Shown here piece after piece: positions 20,401 through 32,400 of a stretch of 64,000 bases of DNA (positions are counted from its first letter, which is position 1; each line of letters opens with the position of its first letter). Below the pieces are notes generated by a model. It was not told the origin of the DNA. It saw only the letters and a list, made by a program, of their open reading frames with translations, and did no database searches. Made by a program: the position numbers and the translations under genes. Source of the stretch: an uncultured Clostridia bacterium (lineage in GTDB: Bacteria > Bacillota > Clostridia > Oscillospirales > Acutalibacteraceae); NCBI GenBank assembly GCA_946183365.1, contig CAMHAH010000010.1:49775-113774 (forward strand), in the 5' to 3' direction.

Positions 20401-23400
20401 GGGGTTGTAGATCGGGATCTTGACGCTCGTGGTCTTTGCGGGATAGACCGGCAGACCGGTATCGGGATCGAAGCTGACATAACTGCCGGTAACGCGCAGA
20501 GCGGCCTTGTCCGCAGCTGTAGCGTCGCCGAAGGTGGGCAGGTCATAGTAGCCCGGCTGGACGAGGAGCTGTACGGTAACGTTAGACATAGCGGGTATCG
20601 TGCCGATATAGCCGCCGCCGACAACGGATATTCCGCTGACGTTGCCGTCGATCACAGCGACCGCATCGATGACGTCGATCAGACTGTGGTTGACGATCTT
20701 TGTCTCGAGCACCGCGGCGCTCTGCATATTCTTGGCTATCGTGAACCAAGGCATCGATGATCCGAGCTTCGGCTCGGGTATAACAACGCCAAGATCGACG
20801 GTGAGCTCGATCTCGTATTCATCTACGATGGTCGTCTCGGTGACCGTCCAGCTTATCTCGACGGGATTGGTAATAAGCTCGATCTCCTCAAAAGCGGGCT
20901 GAGTCATCGGCATGATATCAAGATCGCCGGTGTATGTCTGCTTGCCCTTTGCCGTAACGGTGAAATCATATACTCCGATCGGCTTATCGCTTAGAGAAGC
21001 GACGCCGTTTTCATCCGTTGTTACGGAATAGTTGAGGTAATAGATCGTTTCTTTTCCGTTGATATACTGTACATACGGATCGCGTCCGTAGAGAGTGATG
21101 ACAGCGCCCGCGACGCTCTCGCCGAAGTCGTCGCGCACCTTGAACTGAACTGAACCGTATTCGAGCACGGTGACCTCGAGACCGACGGGGATCGGGAGAG
21201 ATACCACGCCGTTCGTCACGGTGACGGTATCCTGATACTTGCCGTACTGTACCGAGGCTGTCGGAGCCATCACGATCTCAAAGGTCAGGCTCTCGCCGGG
21301 AGCGAGTGTGGTTTTTGAGGGCTCTGACGCGCGGATGAAGCTGAGATCGCCGCTTTCTACCGCGATATTCTTCATGGTGGCGATACCCTTGTTGGTGACC
21401 GTCACGGTCTTTGTAACGGTAGAACCGGGATTTGCCGCGGCTGTGACAGCCTTTTGATCCGCGTAGAGCTTCGGGACGCCGGGTCTCATACTCAGCTTGA
21501 TCGTAGCGGTAGCAGTCGCGCCCTCGATAGATGAGAACTGGATCACATACTCGGCGTTATCCGCGCAATCCTCATCGGTAAAGAAGTTGATAGTCACGGG
21601 GAAGGATTCGCCCGCGCCGAGAGTAGTCTTAACGGTAGAATAATCGAGGATCGCCGTGATACCGTCAAAATCATTGCCGTTGAGCAGTACCGCGGATATG
21701 CCTGTAAGACCGCCGTAGGTGCCGTCCCACGCGCTGTTGTACAGCTTGACTGTCGTGCTGAAATCGGTATTCTTAGCCGCGGTAACGGTAGTCGCGGTCG
21801 GCTTTGTCTCCATTCCGTAGATGGTGATGTCGCTCGCTCTGATGCCGCTGCCGAAGGCTTTCTCAAACGCGTAGGCATTGATGCTCCATCTGCCCGCGTC
21901 GGCGTTTGTCGCCTTGAACGAATAGGTAAAGTTACCGTTCTCATCAGCGGTCAGGAATATGGTCTTCTCACCGCGCCAGTATAGTTCATAGTTATCCGGA
22001 ACGTCGCCGTTGATCACAGCGCCGTCGGGCAGTCTGTAGCCGTAATACGGGTAGAGGTTGAGATCGAGAACGATGGTGCCGGTATAGGGAGTATTGCCGA
22101 CTCCCGCGTTGCCGGAGATCGTGACCATCTCGCCCGTGAAGTAGCTGTCAAGCGGTGTGGTGACGCTGCCGACGATATCGTCGATGAACATGATCTGAGT
22201 ATAATAATGAGCGATGTAAGAAGCACCCTGAGCGGAGAAGGTAAGGGTGTACATACCGCTTATAAGACCCTCGGTGAGGATCGCGCCGGTGAACTTGCCC
22301 GTACCGCTATCTGTGAGTACAGCCTCGCGGACGATACTGCTGTCTGAATTGCTCTCAAGACGGACAGTTATCATAGCACCGTCGCTGACGCTGTTGAGCA
22401 GACTGCCGGGCTTTGAGGCGAGGGACATCTCACCGCTGACGTCGATGGTATTGCTTGAGCCGACAAAGATATTCGCGCCGAAATCAGCGTCCTCGCCGCT
22501 CTTGTTGGGATTGACCTTGAGGGTCAGACCGTCTTTGACGGTAAACTCGTAGCTGTAGGCATAATCGCCGAACGCCGTATCGACTGTCTCCCAGTCGAGC
22601 GGCAGGTAATAGGTTGTGTCGAAATCAGCGCCGTTGCCCTTTTCAAGGGTGATGAGCAGGCGCCAGCTTCCGGATGACTTAGGATCCCAGTTGAGTATCT
22701 GAACAGAGGTGCTGTTGCCCTGGATGCCGTTATAGTTGCCGGAGCTTACGACATCCCACTTGGTGGGAGCGCCGTCGGGATCGAGCTTGTTTGCCCAAAG
22801 CTTGAGAACATAGGGCTGATAGAGGGTCGCGACGCTTCTGTTGGATACGCGAACGAGGAAAGCGGCGCTGTTGCCCCATTCGATAGTATCGGCGGGAGCC
22901 CATGAAACATCCGAAAGCCACAGGTCGGGCTTGATAACGGTGATATCAACGCTTTGCGCGCTGTCCTCTGAGGGCGTTTCAAGGACGGCAAGATCGGAGT
23001 CAGTCACGACGCTGATCGTGTGAACGCCGTCGCTGACGACCCATTTAGCGGAAAGTCCGGTGGAATAAGGAACGCCCTTCTTGAGAGTATCGGCGCCGAC
23101 CTTGACAGTCTTGATTATCGTTCCGTCGATATAGAAACGAACGTTGATCGCCTTTGAGATATCCGCGTTTGGGGTAAGGGTCGCGGTAAGTGTGACTGTA
23201 CCGCCCTGAGCGATCCTGCCGTCGGTCATGCCCGTCGGGTATTCGACGGTCAGCTCGGTGGATATCTCAGCCTTATCTACGGTGAACTCAGCCGTGGTAA
23301 AGGTAACGGAGTTATCGGTGGGATCGGTCTCGATCAGAAGCGGATCGTCCGCGGCGATAATCACGGTGTGTCTGCCTGAGACGGGCTGTTCATAGAAGTT

Positions 23401-26400
23401 GACGAGCCTTGAAGCGCCGGGCGCGAGGGTGACCGAGAGAGTATCCGCGAGCGCGCCGTCGATATAGAGCGAAACGTTGAACTTCGCGTTTGCTTTGCCG
23501 TGGTTTGAGACAGTAGCGGAGTAGATGACCTTTTCTTCTGAGGTCATGACCGCGGTCTTGTCGAGGGTAGAGCCGTTGCGCCAATCGCCGCCTGTAACGG
23601 TGATCTCGGCAAAATCGGTCTGCTGAGCGTTATAGCTCTCTGTCCTGCTGTTGTTCTGCTTATCGGACTCCTTAAGCGTATCGAGCAGATCGTTGGCGAC
23701 GATCTTTATGATCTGAGCGCCGGTCTCAGCGGTATAGGTAAAGGACACGGTCTTTTCGCCGCCGACCGGAACGCCGCCGCTGACTGTCTGATAGCCGCGG
23801 TATACGCCGTTAAGATAGAAGCCGACAAGGAACGCCATATCGGCGGGAACCGCGCCGTAAGCGGTCGGGCTGTTGCTGACAACGGCGTCGACGCGTACGG
23901 TGTCGTTTTCTTTGATGGTGTTAGCGCCGTCGACCGGCGTATATTCGCTGTCAGTCGCGCCCATGCGATAGGCCGTGATCGAGGAGATCAAGAGGTCGGG
24001 ACGTCTGTCGATGACCTTGACAGCTTTGGTAACGGAGGCGGAAGCGCCTCTTTGGTCGGTGGCAGTGAGGGTGATCGTATATTCGCCGGGCGACAGGTAA
24101 CGATGCTCGACGGTTTTGCCGTTCTTGACGGTGCCGTCGCCCATCTTCCAAACAAAGGTAAGGTTCTCGGTCTCGCCGTCGTCGATATCGGTCGATAGCT
24201 CAGCACTGTAGGTCTCGATATCGGAGGAATCGATTGTCGCCTTGGTGGTGATAACCGCGCGAGGCGCGTGGTTGACGGGATATGCGCTTGTGACGATATC
24301 CTTAGCGCACGCCTGAGCGGTAAAGATCAGAGAAGTCGCGTTCTCGGGAACGGTGAAATCGAAGGTGAAGGAGTGGTTGCCGGGAGCAAGACCACTGAAT
24401 TCCTTCTCAGCGACGGTCAGCGTCTGTGCGCCTGTATTCGCCGTGAGTACCAGCGTGCCCGCAGCCTTGGCAGGACCGTTGTTAGTGAAGTTGACGGTGA
24501 TCTTCATCGGTTTGCCGGCAGCGGGTACCGCTACATCAGTCATGACAGACTTGAACTCGAGTGTGAATACCGAGGTCGGAACGGCGCTGACCGTGCCGAC
24601 AGGCGCGGAAACATTGCCCGCTCTGTCTACGGATTCAAACCAGTAATAGTATCTGACGCCGTCTTTCAGTCCCGTATCGGTAAAGCTGCCCGACGCGGTC
24701 TCGCCGGCGACCTTGCGCTCAGACACGGATGCGGTTCGTTTTGTCGCTCTGAAAATGCGGGTATAGTAAACGTCGCTTGAAGCAGGCGTAAAGCTGAGCG
24801 TTACGGCGCCGCCGCTCATAGCGTCGACAGCCTTTAAGCCGCTCGGAGCTTCAGGCGGAACAGAATCGTATCTATACTTCGCGTAATACCATGATGAAGC
24901 GTATGCCGCGCCGCCGTTGTTCTCGGCTTTGACGCGCACGGCGAACCAAGCCCCCTCCTGAAGTCCGGACAGAGCCGAGAAATCGATCGTTGTCTGAGCT
25001 TGGAACGCGCTTTGTCCGAAGCCCGGGAGCATGGTCTGGTCGACCTCGATACGCTCGATGCCGTCGGTGATGACCGCGGCGGTCTGCCATATCAGGTTTT
25101 CATCAGGCTCGATCGCTGAGCTTGTGCCGATGTAAGCGTACTCAAAGGTGAAGCGCTTGACGGCGATCCTGTCGGAAGCGACCGCGGTAACGGTCAAATC
25201 GCCGTTGAAGCTTGAGGAGCGCAGCGGGTCGAGATAAATGACAGTTGGAGGTGTTTTCTGCTCACCGGGGAGCGCGGTAACGATATTGGAGTAGCTGCCT
25301 CTTGTATCTCCCGCGACCGCGCATACCGTATATCGGTATGTTACGGTGGGATCGAGTTCGTCATCAGTGTAAACACCGGTGTTTGAGGGGACCTCGGCAA
25401 GGAACTCAAAGCTGCCGCTTCCCTTAGCTCTGTAGATACGATAGCCTGTTACGTCAAGGCGAAGAACGCTCTGCCAGCCGAGGGATATCTTGCGCTCGCC
25501 GGGCTCGGCAAGGAGCTGAGAAGGAGCTGAGACAGTGTCGCCGAAGGCATAAGCGTTGGTGATCCACTCGCTCTTGTTGCCCGAGGGATCAAGTACGCGG
25601 AAGCGTACAAAGATATTCTGTGACGCGCCCGCGTGGACCTTTGAGAAGTCCACCGTGATCTCTCCGTCATTGAAGCTGCCGTTATACAGCTCGGCAAAGA
25701 CGGCGTTTATATCGTCATAGCTCTTCCACTCGACAACGGCAGAGGATACCTTTACGTTGTCGTACGCTGAGAGCGTGAAGATCTGAGAGGATGAGATATG
25801 CGTTCTCTCATCGGGCTTGACCGAACGCAGTGTAGGAGCGGAATCGTCCTTCTGCATCGAAACGGGAGTATCCGTTACAGCCGCCGCGCCGATTACAGGC
25901 TGACCCGCTACGGTCGCCGCCGCGGCAACGGCGTAGTAATACTGACCTCCTACGCTGTCTAGGATATCGTTATAGGAGCGCGAGGCGGTCTCGGCGATAA
26001 TATTGCTATTGCTGACGATATTCTCACGGGTGGTGCTCCTGTAGATGAGATACTTCTCACTGTTGGGAACACTGCCCCAACGAATGTTGATCTTACCGAT
26101 CTCTGAGGATACGGTGACGTATTCGGGAGCGAAGAGCTTGAGACCGATCTCAATCTCTTTGATCTCACTGCCGAAGTTAGCGTTGCCGTAATACTCAGCG
26201 TAGATGTACTGCGTGCCGATCCAGGAGGAATCGGTAGCGGGAACGGTATATTCGATCACAGCCGTACCGTCAGCCGCGAATTTGCCCTCCGCGAACCAAC
26301 GCTTTGTGTTATCTACGACCCTGTACAGTCTTAATACCGTGCCCTGCTTCGCGACATTGGAAGTCGCCGTAAAGGTCAGCTTGTCGCCGAGCATGACGCT

Positions 26401-29400
26401 GTCAAAATCCGGTGAACCGTTCACCTTAACGGAAAGGGTGTACTTCGGCTCACCGCCGAATACGATACTGCTGAGCAGCATATCGCTGCGGTTGCCCGCC
26501 TTATCAACGGCGGTAAGGATATATACATAGTATCTGCCCGAGGATATGCCGTTCTCGGCGGTTCTCAGCTCGGGGTCGGTAGAAATAACGGAGTAGTAAT
26601 ACTGACCCGCGTACGCGGCGGGATCGTGGATAAGGTTTTGAGCTTTTTCAAGCTCTGAGAACTCATAGCGGCGGATCTCGACAGCGCTCAGCGCTTCGAC
26701 ATTATTCGGGATCGACCAGCTGATGTTGGTAACGAGCCTCTCATAGCTGTACGCGGCGTCAGGACCTTTGACCGCGACCGCGGTATTCAATTTGCCGCCG
26801 CTGATATCGGGAGCAAGATTGTCTACCGTGATCTCCTGCTCATAATTACAGGTAAGGTCGGAGAAATCGGTAACGGTAAGGGTGAGTTTATAGACGCCGT
26901 CGGGGATATAACGCTTGCCGTTTTTATCGGTCAGCGCGCTGTCGCCCGCCGAATCGCCGAGGTCGAGGGTGTTGAATACTCCCGACTCCTCGCACAAACC
27001 GCCGATATACCCGTAGTAATAATAGTATCGGTAGCCCCAGTTCCTTTCATCGGTAACGTCGAAGATCCATGTCGCGTAGACCTTGCCTTTGTTATCGACG
27101 ACCTTTACATGAAGGGTCCTTATATAGTTATTATCGCGGGCGTTGACCTTGAAGTTTATCCTGCCGTTTGTGTTAGTACCCGCAAGAACGGTCGTGTCGG
27201 CAGTAAACGCGGCGGTAGGCGGAGTATTGTCGGCAAAAGGAGTGACGTCGTTTGACTTCTCGCTCTTATCGCCCAGACCGCCCGTTGAGGTCAGTACAGC
27301 GACCTTGAAGTAGTAAGAGCCCGTATACTTTGTAGCGTCAAGCGGGATCTCGGCTGATGTTACGCCGGGAGCCACGTCGGTCTCGGAGAAGGCGCGGTAG
27401 TCCTCCCCTACCTTGTACGCGTAGACGCGGTAGCCGTATTCGGGAGAGCCCGCAACGACATCTGCGGGGAGCTCGACCTTGTTCCAGCTGACAACAGCGC
27501 CGGCGTTTGAAGGCGTGACGGTCACGCCTGTCGGCGGGTCGATCTGTACATAGGTATAGGTAGCTGTCTTAACAGCGGACTTGTTGCCGTGATGATCGAC
27601 GGCGTAGGCGACGATCTCGACGATATCGCCGTTTTGAAGGTCGATATCTCTGTAGTAGCCGTTATAGTCGCCATGATCGTTTGTGTTGTAACGCAGCCAG
27701 CTGATATCTATAGCGGCGGTGACGGAGGATCTTCTGTCGGAAGGATTATCGGTGATGGTAAGTCTGCCGTTATGATAATAGGTGCTTTCGTCGCTCTTAA
27801 ACCAGTTACCTCCGTTGACGCGGTATTCAAATACGACTTCTTTGAGGAGCTGGTCATCGGTGACATCAACGGAGATGACAGAGGCATTGTCAACGTTCAC
27901 AATGCCCGAGGTGTTGATGATATCGCTGACTTCGGGAGCGCCCGTATCGTCGAGCAGCTTGATAGGTAAGGTAGGCAGAGAGTTGACCCATACATAGTCG
28001 TTGCCGCCCTCAAGCAGATCTCTCTGCCATTCGGTCAAATCTACGTTATTATTCTTTACCAATCTTACATAGAAGAGATAGTAGCAATCGGGTATCGGAG
28101 AATAATAGTCGGTGTTGTCCGCAAACGGGAGCTTATTTCCGCCGGTAAAACGGTAGGTGAGCTCGCCGTTGACGATATAATCGGTGATATTGGTGCTTCT
28201 GTCCCAGCTACTGCGAATGAAGAAGTACTCGACATGAGCGTATTCGAGGATATGATCGAGGTAATCATTAATGATCTCCTCGGTCAGTTCATAGCCTCTC
28301 CTGTTCCAATAGTCGATGTAATCTATACAGATCCTTTCTCTGAGATAGCTGTCATAATACGGTACATACGGCTCAATGTAGAAGCGGTCGCTGCCGGCAG
28401 TCACATTCGGAGCAGGCAGGGGGGTCCTGAACACAGCGTCTTTATCGACCGTCATCTTCGCGTATGTCCAATCGGACGTATTGCCCGCAGTATCGGTCAC
28501 TCTCGCGCCGACATAATACTCGCCGGGTTCAACGCCGCGGCAATCATACGGAGCGTTGTTCCATATCTCGCCGTTAAACAGATCATCTATATGCGCTTTA
28601 GAATAATAATATGTTGCGGCGCTCGGCAAGCCCTCGGCGGGCGTATAGACATAGCTGCCCTCTTCGCCCGAGCGGGTATAGAACGCGATCTCCATGCTGT
28701 ACAAACGTCCGTCGTCCCAAGCGCGGACCGCGACGCGTCTGTTGCCGTAACCGCCGTCATTTCCATCGGCGGGATGGATCTCTCTGATGATCGGCGCTTC
28801 GTCATCGGCGCCTACGGAGCAATCATATTTGTACACATAATCAAGTCCGATATTGTATTCGCTCTCATAGGTCTCCTGACGCTGTCTGATCGTAAAGGTA
28901 GGATACTTGATAGGATCGACATAGATCCTCAGATTGCCGTTTTCGGGAGAGGTGTTATCGTAATTATACCAGTAGCTCGACTTCACAGCATTGCCGTTCG
29001 TGTCAAGGATATCATAGGTGAACCGATAACCCTTCTTCGGCGTCCAGCTGATGATAACGCTGTTGGAATCCTGTGTATAGCTAAAATCCTGCGGCGCGGG
29101 GATATCCTCGGCGACCGCGGTAAAGGTTTTGACGTCTGAATTACCGGAGGAGTCGAGCACGGTATAGCGGAAGGTGTATCTCTCGCCGGGCGTCAGATCG
29201 ACGTAACGCATATGTCTGTAATAAGAATATACCTTCTTCCAGACATCGTCGCTCTGCTGTATCATCTGATATTTGTCATCGGAGTCGGTCGAGAGCTTAT
29301 ATTCGAGCCTGTAGGACCTGATCCTCTGATTATCCGTCGCATCAGTGAAGATCGTAGCGGCTTTGGATATCTTGTCAGTCTCAACGCCGCCGGGCAGACG

Positions 29401-32400
29401 GAAATATAAAGCGGTGATCTCGGGCGCTTCATCATCCTCGGGGAGGACATAGAGCGGAGCGGAACGGTTCGTCTGGAACCAGCCGTAGATACCGTGGCGG
29501 TCGAATACATCTCTGTACCACTGACCGTAGGTATTCTTCAAATAGATCTCAGCGACATAAACATATCCGGTGTCGGCGTCGAGGTTCTCGCTGCCGTCCA
29601 TGCATTTCCAGCCGCTGTCGGCATAGATATTGTTTAGCTGAGCCCAACCGGAGGAGTTTCTGGCTCTGCGCCAGACAGAAACGCGGTCATAATTATCGTT
29701 GTCCTCAAGGAACTCCTTGATGACCGCCTTCGCCTGTGCTTCGGTTGCGGTAGCCGAGCCGGTGATCTGCTCGATAGTCTTGCCTTTATTGACGGTGATA
29801 TAGGTGTATAGCTCGTCTATGACCGCGTCGGGTACGGTTATATCGTTGACGTCGATCTCCATGCCGTCGATATAAGGAGTGACCTTCAAGCCCTCAAGGC
29901 GCGGGAAATAGCTGAAGTCATCAGCGTTATTATCACTGTGGTATTGCAGGAAAACGATCGCTTTCTGACCGACGGCGGAATCGGGCGTCGCCTTTATTGT
30001 CAGGCGCCAGTCGCCTGCTGTCAGGAACGGACCTTCGGTATAATACATACCGTTTTTATACGGGATATTGTACCAATAATCGTCCACGGTCACATACGCG
30101 CCGTCGACCTTCTTTTGCAAAATGATATATGCTTCGCACTCTGAATCAAAGTTGCCCTGACTGATCGTGCGCAGAGAGTAGAACTGATATTTAAGACCCG
30201 AAGGCACTGAGATATCGACCGACTGAGTCATCCCGCCCGCCGTTATCGGGATATAGTATTCATCAGACCACTGACCGGACGCGGTAACCGAGGGAATACC
30301 GAAGGACCCGACCTCGGTCGACTCGATGAACTGCATCGGTACGACGGAAATACCGTTGTTAAGTCCGCTGTAGGTAACAGAGCTTTCCCATACAGCCTCC
30401 GCGGTGAAGGTAAGGTTGCGGTCAAACGTGATCGGACCGGTGTACTCGGTCATATTATATGATGGGTTGCCGTAGCCTGTGTCATATTTGAACGAATAAT
30501 AGAGCTTCGCACCCTCAGACAAGGTAGACAGAGTGATCGTGTTGCCGTTCACCTTAACTTCAGGCTTTGCAGGCATACTGTAAAGATAAATATAATTATC
30601 CGAATTGAAACGGTATACCTTACCGTCGACGGTAACGACCGCGCCCGCTCTGACGTAGATGCTGCAATCACGTTGATAATCATCCATTCCCGCGGCTTCT
30701 GCCAGATCGGCAAGAGTGATCTTACCGGGGACATACTCACGGGCGTCCGCATTCAGCGTACCGTCGCTGTTAAAGATGTACGAGCTTTTGGAGTTATAGT
30801 AATACTTTACGTCAACTGCCTTGCCGGGGAAAATATCCGAGAGGTCGGGCTTGCCGATATACAGGTTGCCGGTCTTGTCGTAGATGACGTCTGTGGTGCC
30901 GTTTAAATTGCTGTAGCCGACCGTAGTCCTGTTGCCGTTCTCGTCAACAGCATAGATATCGAACTGACCCGCGTAGATAAAGTATCCGCTGTAGACGCGT
31001 CCGAATGTGCCGGTATCAGCGTCATAGACCGCCGCTTTGATTTTGACGCGCGGTTTCCCTGAACCGACATAAACGACGGAATAATAGCCCGCTTTAGCGC
31101 TTGAGAGGGTCGGAGCAGCGGGCTCGGAGCCGTCTGTGGTAAGGTTATAATAAATCGCCGAGTTTGGTTTAGCGGTGCTCAGATACAGATAGAAGCCGCG
31201 GTCGGAAACATACCGCTCGCCCATATCGTTGACAGCGCCGTTGAAGAACACCTTATCCTCGGCGGATACGGTGAAGTTTTTGAGCCTCACTTTATGAGCA
31301 AAATCCTCGTCATCATAGACAACGAGCGTATATTTACCCGCCGGGAGCAGAGTATCGTTTTTATAAAAGTGAGTATATCCGTTCAGATCATCATAGCCGG
31401 GATACTCCCAGCAAACCGTGCCGTCAGCCGCTTTTATATACGACCAGTAGAATGCGTATGAGTAGTAGCCCGCATCTACGGCGGTCTCGGACTGCAGATC
31501 GAAAGAGATCAGGCTCGGCGCGGTCAGGGTAAAGGTGAACTCCTGTGCAATATCCTCATAATCACCCGAAGCGTTTTGCAGCTTGCTGACATAAAACTCG
31601 ATAGGAGCGTCGCCGGATGAATACGGAGTATCAAGCGTACCGAGGTCATAATCGCCGCCGTCGGCGTACATCTCGGACACAGCGGAATACGCGCCGTCGC
31701 CGTAAGTGACCGCGCGGACAAGTTGATTAGCGCCGCCCAGAGAGAACGGAGCCGAATACGCTTTTCGTGTGGGAGAAGAGGACGGATCGGTGCCGTCGAG
31801 CGTGTAGTAGATCTTGCCGCCGTCAGCTTTGAGCGTAACGGTACCGCCCGCGGCGGTGATGGTCGGCGCGGTCTCGGTGACGGTGATAGTCCTCTCGGCA
31901 ACATTGCCGACGATATTGACGGTACCGTTCGACAGCTTGGAATATGCCTTTAAGGTGACGACGTCGCCCTTGACATAATCGACCGTGCTGATGGGGCCTG
32001 TGTATAGAGTGCCGTTCGACGTAGGATCGCTGCCGTCGAGCGTATAATAGATCTCTGATGTATAATCATTGGGGACGCCTGTGCTCTCGAGCTTTATCGC
32101 CGATACAGCTGTATCGCTGTCCCCCTCGACCGAAGTATCCGCGACACGGATCAACGGCTTTTCAAAGATAACGTATTTGCCGTCATCACCGCTGTAGCCC
32201 TCGCCGCTTTCGCCGTTGACCAGAACGGCATAGAGCGCAACGTCGTCGGCGTTGATATCGCCGCTAACCTCAAAGGTACCGTCAGCCTTTGTCCAACCTT
32301 CGGTAGATGCGGTATCCCCTATCCGACCTATACCGTAGTATACGGTATCAAAGCCGCCGCCGTATAAAACGCGCGCGCTCAGTCGGCAGGGATAGTAAAG

